From positions 499,987 through 563,986 of the forward strand of contig BJOX01000365.1 in the NCBI GenBank assembly GCA_009731375.1: a DNA stretch of 64,000 nucleotides, written 5' to 3'. Source of the DNA: Paulinella micropora. Its lineage: Eukaryota > Cercozoa > Imbricatea > Euglyphida. This document shows positions 45,338 through 54,709 of this stretch, one piece after another. The stretch's first letter is position 1; the number at the start of each line of letters is the position of its first letter. The notes under the pieces are model-generated. The model was given only the letters and a program-made list of their open reading frames with translations, was not told the origin of the DNA and did no database searches. Made by a program: the position numbers and the translations under genes.

Positions 45338-46525
45338 CTATGGGTTTTGAAAATAGTTTGGATTGTATCTATAATTATCATATTCGGCACCAAAGGGTTG
45401 GGGTGGTGAAGCATAATTATAGAAATAAGGAGAGTAAGGACTACCAAAAGCATAATTACTTGGAGGATTGACGAGCGGTTTAAAATCCTTTCTTTCTGGA
45501 CGAGTTTGGACTTGTCGCGGGATTTCAGCAGGGAAGTTTTTGGTCAGTTTTCGTTTCATTTTTGGAAATGCTCTTTTGTCTTTCATTCTGGTCTGGATAA
45601 CTGCTCTATTGTATCTATTCAACATAAAGTGATTGTTTGTGTTGCCATAACGTGTGTTATCTAACAATTCAAAATCATTCTTGGTGTCTAGCATGCGATC
45701 GCGTCTTAGTTCGTTGCCTTTAATAAGTGGGTTTGTTTGTGAAGTGCCGATACCTCCATTTTGGTCGCTTGGCATTAGAAAACGAATAAGTGCTAACATA
45801 TCTTCTCTTTCGTCGGCGGGAGTTTTACCCATAAGTTTATCAACCAATTGGTCAATGCTTCTCATGCTATCAACCATGGCTTGATTTGGTGTTGTTGCTG
45901 GGTCTGGGTCATCTGAAACTTTGTATTCTTTCATCATTTCTTTGAGTTTTTCATCTTTAACTTTCTCCTCCCAGAATGGGAGCCCCTGTTTTGTTCCACT
46001 TTTATAAACACCTCCTTCATACTCTGGTTGTGGATTTGGTGGTGCTGGTGCGGGTGTTGTTTGCGGTGCGGGTGTTGCTTGCGGTGGCATAGTTTGCGGT
46101 GGCATAGTTTGCGGTGCTGGTGGCATGGTTTGCGGTGCTGGTGGCATGGTTTGCGGTGGCATGGTTTGCGGTGGTTGAGTTGGTATTGGTGTTTGTTTTC
46201 TTGGCACGCTCGCATCCCTCAATTCTAAATCTTCTAATTGCTTCATTTGGTCTGGAGTTAATTTACCCCGCATTTCTTCGTAAATTCTCTTATCCAAAAT
46301 ATCATCCGCATCTGCTACGTCTGATATACTAGCACCTTGATTTAGTGCCTGTTTAATGGCCTCTTCCCATCCAACTTTTGGATCGTCATAATTAGAAAGT
46401 TTAATTTTCTTTCCAGTCTTCGCTCTCAACGATTTAACAAATCCCTTTAAGTGCCTCGTTTGGGCACCTTTATCATCAAGTATGAGCAAGTTATTGCCCA
46501 GTCCAATAGTATCTGCTACCACCAT
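45338..46525 (-). CDS. Large Pro/Gln/Met-repeat protein, virion-associated candidate
   Basis: 395 residues. A folded N-terminal part (about 1-110) is followed by a repeat of 'PPQTM/PAPQTM' units (about residues 115-170), a helical middle, and an Asn/Tyr/Pro-rich C-terminus. The frame is open for about 30 codons before the first ATG ('SVEVPIAYSDN'), so a non-ATG start or lost start is possible. It lies between the 618-aa gene and the ATPase on the same strand. Confidence 0.6.
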   Translation of the reverse strand: MVVADTIGLGNNLLILDDKGAQTRHLKGFVKSLRAKTGKKIKLSNYDDPKVGWEEAIKQALNQGASISDVADADDILDKRIYEEMRGKLTPDQMKQLEDLELRDASVPRKQTPIPTQPPQTMPPQTMPPAPQTMPPAPQTMPPQTMPPQATPAPQTTPAPAPPNPQPEYEGGVYKSGTKQGLPFWEEKVKDEKLKEMMKEYKVSDDPDPATTPNQAMVDSMRSIDQLVDKLMGKTPADEREDMLALIRFLMPSDQNGGIGTSQTNPLIKGNELRRDRMLDTKNDFELLDNTRYGNTNNHFMLNRYNRAVIQTRMKDKRAFPKMKRKLTKNFPAEIPRQVQTRPERKDFKPLVNPPSNYAFGSPYSPYFYNYASPPQPFGAEYDNYRYNPNYFQNP

Positions 46526-46602
46526 ATTGTCTGAGTATGCGATCGGGACTTCAACGCTAAGATTTATATCTTTTTCTATACTTGGTGGAATATCTTTTGT
46601 AT

Positions 46603-48459
46603 TTATTTTTCTATAAAATTATTAATTGTAGTTTCATTTGCTGGTGCGATAAGAGAATATCCTTTCACACCATCGGCTTTTTCTTGTGATTTCACCATTT
46701 GATTAAACGAATTCACCAAGTTTTCATATTGTTTATTGAATGTAGCAGGATTTACTACTTTATTTACTTTAAATGTTGCATCTTTGTCAAAACTGCCCAC
46801 ATTTCTCATAACCCCAATCATAGACATTAATGTTTTATCTACATCGCCTATAAATCCATTATACTTCGCATCTGGAGGAGTGGTTTTGATAGTTTTCCAA
46901 AACTTCATCGCATCCCAAAAAGATACTCCACCGCGTGCCCTCCCCTGTGCTTCTAAGGCCATTTTAGATATATCCGCTTTTGAAAACATTGAGTTGTAAT
47001 TGTCAAAAATACTCTTGGCAACTTCGGCCGTAGCCAATCCATTACTCGTCAGATAATCACCCATATTGGTAATTCTTTCAAAGTATCGTTTATCGGCAAA
47101 GTCTTGGACATTATTATCGCCAGTAGCATACAATAAATCATGTTCAAAAGCAACTAAATCCAAAGCATCTGCTGGGAGAATGTAAGGAAACTTACCGCGA
47201 GTTCTATCTTCTAATTGAAGACGGCTTTCCACTCGTGTGCCCCCACCATTATAATTACTTCCCTCGGTATGAATTCGTTCTTCTTCCAACTTAATGAGAG
47301 CATCTGGTTGAGCAGACCATACGCTGTATATGTGATATAGAAATGCGCCAAAACCAACCTTTGCAGTGCCTTCAACACCTGCTTTAAATGTCTGCCACGC
47401 CATCATTGTTGATACCTGTAAGCCTAATCTTCTCAACATATCCTTTAACACATAATCACCTATTCTTTGCTGTCCGCTTGCGATCAGACGAGGGTTAGGA
47501 GGAGGCAAACCCTCTGGCACTTCATTTCTTGCTAGTGCTAGCAAAATGGTATTTAAAGCATCTGATCTTCTTCTTCCAAGTAATCCAACATTCATCGCAC
47601 GTAGTTGTGGATTGTTGGCAATTAATCTCAATATCTGTCCCCACGCTAGCCTTCTCACACCATATCGCCCAACACCTGTAGCAAGGTTAAGTAATCTATT
47701 AAGTCTGGGGCTCATAATTATCTCTTGAATACTTCTAATAATAGCATTAACAAATCTTTCTACACTTCGGGGGTCATCACCTATTCGTGGCACAAGCATC
47801 TTGTGTTCGTCGCCTATCTGTGCTTCTATTGAAGCATCATCTGGGTGTTTTCTCTCCCACTCTTCTCGGTTTTCTTTCCATTCTTTGTAATCTTGCTCCG
47901 CTTGCTTTCTATCCTCTCTTCGTATTGGACGAGTTTTGTCTTTGTTGCCTTTGTTTTTCATATATGTTAAGCCCTTATCAGTTAATTGTTTTAGTTCTTC
48001 TTCTCTGTATCCTTGTTTCACCAATTGCGCTATATCTCGCTTCATTTGCTGGATATTGTCTTCTATGTGCATTATATCATATTTATCGGTAGCCATTGCC
48101 AATTTTCGCATTTCAATCATTTGTTCGTTCATAGGGGCAGTTCCGTGTTTTCTTTCAAATTCTTTCATATCAACACCATCGTCTTGAAGGTGTGCTTTCA
48201 TTTCGTCGTAATTCATATTTGCATAAATTGCTTGTTTATTGTCCAAGGCACTAATCCTGTCTTTTAAATCTTCCATAGTATTCCCCCTCTTTGTTGAAGC
48301 ATCCAATAATCTATCCGTTCTAAGCATCTCATAGGCCTGATTACGGATACCTTCACGAATTCCTTCAGCCCATGCAGTGTCGTCTCCTTCATTCAACAAA
48401 AACTTATGTTCCCGTTTAATTTTGCCATAGTATGCGAAAAATGGTTTTTCGTGTGGCAT
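46603..48459 (-). CDS. Large virion-type protein with parvovirus-like phospholipase A2 motif
   Basis: 618 residues. The N-terminal 240 are charged and helical. At residues 403-460 is a PLA2-like module: a glycine loop 'YNGGGT' that could bind calcium, then 'PADALDLVAFEHDLLY' with the His440-Asp441 catalytic pair and Tyr444, and a further 'FADKRYF'. This is the arrangement of the VP1-unique PLA2 domain of parvoviruses, which breaches endosomal membranes during entry. By analogy this would be an entry factor carried in the virion; no activity is shown. Promoter region shared with the divergent 48503 gene. Confidence 0.75.
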   Translation of the reverse strand: MPHEKPFFAYYGKIKREHKFLLNEGDDTAWAEGIREGIRNQAYEMLRTDRLLDASTKRGNTMEDLKDRISALDNKQAIYANMNYDEMKAHLQDDGVDMKEFERKHGTAPMNEQMIEMRKLAMATDKYDIMHIEDNIQQMKRDIAQLVKQGYREEELKQLTDKGLTYMKNKGNKDKTRPIRREDRKQAEQDYKEWKENREEWERKHPDDASIEAQIGDEHKMLVPRIGDDPRSVERFVNAIIRSIQEIIMSPRLNRLLNLATGVGRYGVRRLAWGQILRLIANNPQLRAMNVGLLGRRRSDALNTILLALARNEVPEGLPPPNPRLIASGQQRIGDYVLKDMLRRLGLQVSTMMAWQTFKAGVEGTAKVGFGAFLYHIYSVWSAQPDALIKLEEERIHTEGSNYNGGGTRVESRLQLEDRTRGKFPYILPADALDLVAFEHDLLYATGDNNVQDFADKRYFERITNMGDYLTSNGLATAEVAKSIFDNYNSMFSKADISKMALEAQGRARGGVSFWDAMKFWKTIKTTPPDAKYNGFIGDVDKTLMSMIGVMRNVGSFDKDATFKVNKVVNPATFNKQYENLVNSFNQMVKSQEKADGVKGYSLIAPANETTINNFIEK

Positions 48460-48482
48460 TTTTTATATCCGCTATTATATAT

Positions 48483-48499
48483 ATCTTATAATATAAGAT
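48483..48499. promoter_or_regulatory. 17-bp inverted repeat, copy 2 (bidirectional)
   Basis: ATCTTATAATATAAGAT lies between divergent starts: 3 bp before the plus-strand ATG 48503 and 23 bp before the minus-strand 618-aa gene. Reverse complement of copy 1. Confidence 0.65.
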
Positions 48500-48502
48500 A
48501 TC

Positions 48503-48715
48503 ATGGAAAATAAAAAAGAAAAAAGCAAGGACGAGCAACAACTTGAAGAGTTGGAACGGCTAGGGAAGGAAATTGACCAAATCCGCATCACTCAGAACTT
48601 GGTGAATAGAAACCCCAACATTTTTAGAAAACCTGAAAATATCCTTTACCGCTTACCGCTATCAGATAAGCAACGAGAGGTAATTTACAATAATATAATT
48701 AAAGAAAAGGGATAA
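48503..48715 (+). CDS. Small charged coiled-coil protein
   Basis: 70 residues, Lys/Glu-rich first half ('EQQLEELERLGKEID') and a C-terminal 'YRLPLSDKQREVIYNNI'. It is followed after 3 bp by the next gene on the same strand, suggesting co-transcription. Function unknown. Confidence 0.55.
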   Translation: MENKKEKSKDEQQLEELERLGKEIDQIRITQNLVNRNPNIFRKPENILYRLPLSDKQREVIYNNIIKEKG

Positions 48716-48718
48716 TAT

Positions 48719-48967
48719 ATGGTGTTAATATTGCTTTTTGTGTGCTCGGTTATGTCGCGGACTGCCTGCGACTTTTACTCACGGATAAGTGAAAAAAAGA
48801 ATATAAGTTGTGTTTATTGTATTCAAAAAGGTATAGATACTAAATTTAAATGTATTTACAAACCGATGAGTGATTGGTGTGTTAGTTTTGATGAAGCAAT
48901 GCCATTAATCTGTGATGGTGATAATAGATGGTACAAGACACATATATACGAATGCTCACTTCTTTGA
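48719..48967 (+). CDS. Small Cys-rich protein with signal-like N-terminus
   Basis: 82 residues: a hydrophobic leader 'MVLILLFVCSVMS', then about seven further Cys residues spread through the mature part (including CVYC, CIY, CVS and CDG contexts). This is a secreted or ER-lumen disulphide-bonded type. It overlaps the 3' end of the convergent 48956 gene by 12 bp. Confidence 0.5.
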   Translation: MVLILLFVCSVMSRTACDFYSRISEKKNISCVYCIQKGIDTKFKCIYKPMSDWCVSFDEAMPLICDGDNRWYKTHIYECSLL

Positions 48968-49309
48968 ACTAGAGGGCGATGGAAGCACTATGCCGATGAG
49001 TAGTGTAAGGATTCCGACATATACATTAGCCTGCTCACAAGGCATGTTATTTTTAGCGAGTTTTATTAAGCAAATCTTGATGATTGCTATTATAATCATC
49101 ATTTGAAATAGATACTTAATCATTCGGCTGTCGGTTGGTCTATTTTTCATACAACAGCACGACCAGTTATCCTCTAATTCGTGCTCTATTTTTTTCTCCT
49201 CAGTCTTTAGTTCTACTTCAAGAACACGAGATTTTAATTCGGGAGTTAGTTCGCCATCCATATCCATAATAGGCGGGGGTCTGTGAAGTCGTGTATTATT
49301 GTTTGACAT
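48956..49309 (-). CDS. Small membrane protein with two hydrophobic segments
   Basis: 117 residues. A charged N-terminal half with a 'CCC' cluster is followed by two transmembrane candidates ('MMIIIAIIKICLIKLA' and 'VYVGILTLLIGIVLP'). Its ATG overlaps the TAA of the fibre gene. Possible membrane or lysis-type role; not identified. Confidence 0.55.
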   Translation of the reverse strand: MSNNNTRLHRPPPIMDMDGELTPELKSRVLEVELKTEEKKIEHELEDNWSCCCMKNRPTDSRMIKYLFQMMIIIAIIKICLIKLAKNNMPCEQANVYVGILTLLIGIVLPSPSSSKK

Positions 49310-52300
49310 TAGGGAAACACCACTGCTCGTATTTCAGAGAGTTGCTTAGATAGATCTTCTATAATAAGCATGAGATTATTATTTTGTTTTTCTAAATTAA
49401 TCACTTTTTCCGCCATATGTTGAAATCCGCTGACCAATACAGGTATAAAGTCAGTATATGTTATGCCTTCAAGGTTGCCTTCTCCATCATCTGCTTTTAT
49501 TCCGCTTTCTGATACAAATTCTGGAAATATTTTTTTTACTTCGTCCGCAATAAATCCGTGGCCTTTTTTTTCTTTCTTCTCATCTGATTTCCAATAATAT
49601 GAACAACAATTTATCTTCATTAATTTCTCGCAACAATCTCCACATTCTAATGTTTTAATATCTGATTTTAGCCTTCTGTCCGATGTGTATGTCCAGTTAC
49701 CATTAAGAGGAACATAAACATAATTACCAGACGGCTCACCTGAAGAGTTTGAAGTAGTCCAAGCATGTAGAATTCCCTGAGATGCGCAGACTACTCCATA
49801 ATTTGAATATCCTCCTGATTTCATATATATTTGCGGGTCGTAAGTATAACTTGGTCTTTTTCTTAATGTTAAAAATCCGCTGGATGCTGTTGTGATGCTT
49901 AAATCTCCGCTTGTATTAATGTTCATCGCCTCAGTGTAAGATATATTGTTTCCAACCGCTGTTCCTGAATTATAATAAAAAGCGAGTTTTCCACCTTTTT
50001 GAATTAGAAAGTTTGAACCGCTGTGGCTTGATTTCCAGTTCGTGCCATCAAAATAAGCATCAAAACTTAAATTGACATTGTCGTGCGCCCAGTTCAATAA
50101 TTGAAATGTTGGATAAGCATCCGCCGTTGTTATTGCTTGTAAGTGTGCTCCTGCGACATTACTCGCCGTTCCGTATATTTCTAAACCACCAGTCGCTCCC
50201 ACTCCTTTCGTTGAGTTGCCTATGATTATCGGTTTGCCTGATGCTGTTGTTATTTTATCACTCGTCGTTAATGTGGTTGTTGATATACCAGCACTAGCCG
50301 TTAGTAAGCCCGTTGTGCTACTGATGTCCATTGCGACATTAAACGATACATTATTTCCCACCGTTGCTCCTGATTTGTAATAGAAAATAAGATTAGTGCT
50401 TTTTTGTATTAAAAAGTTAGATGTCGCAGAAGATGATTTCCATGCCCCTCCCGACACATAAGCATCAAAACCTAACGTAATATCATTATGNNNNNNNNNN
50501 GGCATAATTCCACATTTGAAAAACGGGATGGATGTCTGCTGTTGTTATTGCCTGTATATGTGGCCCCGCGGGGTCGCTCGCAGTTCCATATAACTCTAAG
50601 CCACCAGTTGCTCCTACTCCTTTTGTTGTACTGCCTATGATTATCGGCTTACCTAGTGCTGTTGTTATTTTATCGCTCGTTGTTAATGTTGTTGTTGATA
50701 CACCCGCACTAGCCGTTATTAACCCTTTTGTCCATAGTGTTCCGTTAAGTCCATTCAAAGACATTAACAATTGTTCAGAGCCATTCTCCCATATAAAACC
50801 AGTATCTGAACCAGCAGTACATCTAAATCTCATAGCCCATTGAATAAAATCATTTCCTGCGACTGCTGAACCACCTGCTAAACTTCTAGTATTCGTGGCT
50901 CCTTGATTAGTTGCCATATAAATACCCCAGCTTGTAGTATCTGTATCATATAAAAATATACCTTGTCCGCTCCCTCCATCCACTTTATTTTGGATAGATA
51001 ACTTACATCCTCCATCGGCTGTTAATAATCCNNNNNNNNNNATCGGCTGTTAGTAATCCGCTTGCGGTTAAGGCTGTGGTTGATATACCCGCGGTTGAAG
51101 TAATTGTCGTTCCTGTTATTGTTCCGCCATTTGTTATATTGTTTGAGTTCATATCCAAAGCACTATAAAACCGCATACCGCCAGCATTGTTAAAACGGAC
51201 AATGTCAGACGACAGCGACTTATTATCCAAAAGTTTTGAAATATAAAGTCCCGCCCCTTTTACATCAAATGCTACATTCGTGAATACATAGCCTCGTTGG
51301 TTAGCGGTTCCACTTGAATCCGTATTTAAAGTATATAAGAAAGACTGCCAATCACCCGTCGTCTGTGAAAAGAATATGTCTCCTCCGTTTTGGTTTAATA
51401 TCCTCGCCCCGTTATATGTAATATTTCCACCATTAATGATATCCACATTATTAAAATCGGCTTGGCTTAACAAATTCAGTGCTCTTACATCATTTCTACT
51501 TCCATTAAATATTTTAATTCCTGTTATGGTTTGGTCGCCTGTTAGTTTTACATTTTGCCCGTCCAATGTGTCCGCATACCCTTTTGTCGCTCCGTCTGTT
51601 GATAATGTTGGAGTTCCAAGGTTGGCTATTTTGCTACTATTACAATCTAGCCCCGAAGCATTTACCCAACCAACAATTGTCCCGTCAATAATAAAACTTA
51701 TTTTTTGGCAGAAATTTCAAAGTTGTAATATGTTGCTGTTTTCATATCCAAACTAGCAATTGACCCGATATTACTGGTAGAATTGAAAACGATAAATGTT
51801 CCTTTTGTTGTCGCATTGATTGAATTTCCCGTTATTTCAACACCACTGCTATATGTCTTAATTCCTGCTATGGTTTGGTTTCCTGTTAGTTTCACATTTT
51901 GGCCGTCTAATGTATCTACATAACTTTTGTTTGCTCCGTCCGTTGTTGCTGATGGTGTGGCTAAGTTTGTTATTTTTCTGTTGTTTAAAGATAGTGTCGT
52001 GCCCGTTGCTGTCGCGATTACATTATCACCCGCATATAAATCAACATACGAACCAGTTATTTGTATCGGATACCAAGTCGCTGTTGCTGTCTTTTGTGCG
52101 GCGATCATTCCTATTTTTGTATCAAAGGCTATGCCAATGCCGTCAAAAGTAGTAGGATTGGACGAACCACTTACTTCCAAAGTTGAAGTAAATTTCTTAT
52201 TCCCTGCTATGGTTTGGTCTCCTGTTAGTTTAACGACAGAAGTGTCAAGAGTAGAAACATCAACACCATCAACATTACCAACATTTGTTATGTTAAATCC

Positions 52301-53353
52301 TCCCATATTTAAACTGCCCGTCATAGCCGTTGTGCCGTCCTTTGCTAATTTTGTATCGGTATATGCTTTTGTTGAAGCATCGCCGTCATAGAATGGCGCG
52401 GGCAATCCGCTGATTGCTGTTGTGCTGTTAAAATTTAAAACATTATTTGTCAATGTCATTCCACCACCTGTTGTTGGAGCAAAAAGTATGGACGAGCCAA
52501 CAATTGTTAGTGGATAGCCTGTTGCTCCACCTGCCTCCGACGAACAAATAGAACCCATATTATTGTTATAATTGAAGAATAATTTGCCTGTGTTTGATGG
52601 ATTTGAGTCTTTTACGGCCACATAAGTAGTAAATGTTTTGTTTCCTGTTATGGTTTGGTCTCCCGTTAGTTTTGCCACTGAAGTATCAAGAGCCGAAACA
52701 TCAATACCATCAACAAGATTAACATTTGTTATGCTTTGGCTTTTCATATCAATACCCGCACTAGCATTTATTATACTGCTAAATGTCTTAATTCCTCCTA
52801 TGGTTTGGTCACCTGTTAGTTTTACCACAGAACTATCAAGAGCCGAAACATCAATACCATCAACATTACCGACATTTACTACATTAAAACTTCCCATATT
52901 CAAATCTCCAAACATCATAGTGAGGCCATCCAATCTAAGAAAAGGTGAGTTTGTATTGCGCCATTGTCCTGCGCTATAAATGAGTAGTTGGTTATTTGTG
53001 GGTGTGCCTGTTATGACTACATCCGTTAATTTATCCAATTCAAAGTCGCTTATATAACTTGAAGTCAATGTAGCAAATGAAGTGTTGCCTAGCCCATCCG
53101 TTTTTAATATTTGATTAGCCGTGCCGTCCGCTAATGGCAAATCGTATTCGTTATTAATTGACACATAACCAGTATCAGATATCAACAAAGAAGAGTTATT
53201 ATTTTTTGATGAGATGGTTATGTCGTCTGTCCTTGCTTGTATTGAGTTTGCTTCTATGTGGTCGCTATATAATACTCCATCAACTTCTAAATCCTCGTCT
53301 ATTATCACAGAGCCGTAATAGTGATATGCCCACGGATTTCCTAAATGGTTCAT
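49309..53353 (-). CDS. Giant repeat fibre protein with C-terminal S74 chaperone; one frameshift and two gaps
   Basis: About 1,340 codons from ATG 53353. The shaft has many copies of 'VKLTGDQTI(T/A)GxKTF' alternating with 'LNMGxFNI(T)NVGNVDG' and 'TTLTTSDKI' repeats, typical of trimeric beta-helical tail fibres. The C-terminus (about 49700-49310) is a peptidase S74 / intramolecular chaperone: 'SDRRLKSDI', then 'GHGFIADEV' and a final coiled coil. Such domains fold the trimer and cut themselves off before the Ser. The frame breaks at an A6 run (51709-51714) where the next frame continues the repeats. Two 10-N gaps (50491-50500, 51032-51041) interrupt it. Likely the receptor-binding fibre. Confidence 0.8.
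50491..50500. other. 10-N assembly gap inside the fibre gene
   Basis: Lies within repetitive fibre sequence; the true length is unknown, so the fibre repeat number is uncertain. Confidence 0.97.
51032..51041. other. 10-N assembly gap flanked by the same short sequence
   Basis: 'ATCGGCTGTTAATAATCC' before and 'ATCGGCTGTTAGTAATCC' after differ at one base, so two contigs may overlap or a repeat unit is collapsed here. Confidence 0.9.
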
Positions 53354-53378
53354 ATTTTAATCAATTATTTTATATTCA

Positions 53379-53395
53379 ATCTTATATTATAAGAT
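53379..53395. promoter_or_regulatory. 17-bp inverted repeat, copy 3 (bidirectional)
   Basis: Same sequence as copy 1, set between the divergent fibre gene (start 53353) and the 53414 structural gene. All three copies serve structural or packaging genes. Confidence 0.65.
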
Positions 53396-53413
53396 TATAT
53401 ATAGTTTAAAAAA

Positions 53414-54043
53414 ATGAATATATTTGGCCGTTCGCAAGAGCAACAATCTATTGACACAAAAACAATCGCGGTCGTGGCTACCCCGACATTAACAAGAAAC
53501 ATTCAAAATGCTTATGTTGGTCTTGATATGCGCTCGTGGATGACTAGTTCAACATTCACAACTCTATGTACGGGTGGATATGGAAGCAAAACCATATCAA
53601 GTCTTGGTTATGGTTATTTTGTTAATGTATCATTTCGCGGGTCTTTGAATTTACCCGCTCCGACTGGCATAGCAACATTCCAATTTTGGTTTCATATCAC
53701 AGATGGCACGAATACATATGATTATTACACCGAAGTGCTAAATTATACGACCGCCATTGATTATAAGTCTTTTGATTGTGTGTGGCTAATCCAAAGATAC
53801 GGAGTTCAAATGAATTTAACGTGGCAAATGACGTGTCCAAACCCCTCGGACACTACCAACAACCGCACTATACGAATTGTAGATAATACAACAAATGATG
53901 CTCTGGTAACGTATGCGACTGGCGCACCATTAACCATAGAAGTGTATTATAAAACGGCATCTGCGGATTATGTCTCTTTTAAACCATCATATTTTAATAT
54001 TGATGTGATGAGAGACATAGTACTAACTGCCTCTTACACATGA
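53414..54043 (+). CDS. Putative small virion surface protein
   Basis: 209 residues, beta-rich, starting 'MNIFGRSQEQQ', the same N-terminal motif as the 405-aa protein at 39451. The body has alternating hydrophobic strands, several Trp/Tyr and no enzyme motif. It is divergent from the fibre gene and shares its promoter palindrome. It overlaps the convergent 54034 gene by 10 bp. Confidence 0.6.
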   Translation: MNIFGRSQEQQSIDTKTIAVVATPTLTRNIQNAYVGLDMRSWMTSSTFTTLCTGGYGSKTISSLGYGYFVNVSFRGSLNLPAPTGIATFQFWFHITDGTNTYDYYTEVLNYTTAIDYKSFDCVWLIQRYGVQMNLTWQMTCPNPSDTTNNRTIRIVDNTTNDALVTYATGAPLTIEVYYKTASADYVSFKPSYFNIDVMRDIVLTASYT

Positions 54044-54666
54044 AACCTGTCATACATATCTTTTAGTGTCGTGAGTTTGCCCTCGTGTTGAGATAAGACA
54101 TCGCGGAAAAACGTCTTATAATCTAACTTACCATATTTAAGAGTGGGGCGTTGCTCTGGTGGTATGTGTGCGTATCTGCTTTCGTGCCATTTCTTCATAT
54201 CCTCCTGTAATATGGTGCGGTCTTCAACTTTCATATACAAGAAATTAAACGGGTCTTTTGATACTTTCAAATGTGCCGTTATTATTTCATAGCAACTATA
54301 CCCGCTCTCGGGCGGATTCCGCTTTGCTTTAATCGGTGTTTTCTTCTCTTCTTTTGCTTCCGTTTCCTTTTTTTCTATTTCCTCGCCCACATTAACCTTG
54401 ATTTCAGTAATGCCTGTTTCTACTAAATCCGCCGTTTTGAATGGCACACTCTCTTCCTCAGCCATACTGCTAACTATGTTTTCCAGTGTAGTGGCCGACG
54501 GCATTTCTACTTTTACATTGTCGCTAGTATGTTGATCAACATTTGGTTTGTATTGTTCATAAAATGATACAATGTCGGGTTTCGTCCATTTAATGGTCGG
54601 TTTCTTAACATTGCTATCAATCTCCCATTTGGCGATCTCGTCAAGGTAGAATTGCTTTGTGCTCAT
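54034..54666 (-). CDS. Hypothetical protein with acidic linker
   Basis: 210 residues: an N-terminal 'YLDEIAKWEIDSN' region, a long Glu/Lys-rich linker (about residues 50-115), and a compact C-terminal domain from 'GYSCYEIITAHLK' to the end with several aromatic residues. It lies downstream of the primase-helicase on the same strand. Not recognised. Confidence 0.55.
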   Translation of the reverse strand: MSTKQFYLDEIAKWEIDSNVKKPTIKWTKPDIVSFYEQYKPNVDQHTSDNVKVEMPSATTLENIVSSMAEEESVPFKTADLVETGITEIKVNVGEEIEKKETEAKEEKKTPIKAKRNPPESGYSCYEIITAHLKVSKDPFNFLYMKVEDRTILQEDMKKWHESRYAHIPPEQRPTLKYGKLDYKTFFRDVLSQHEGKLTTLKDMYDRFHV

Positions 54667-54709
54667 ACTATATAATGGATAGAAAAAAAATACCAGAAGG
54701 TATTATTGT

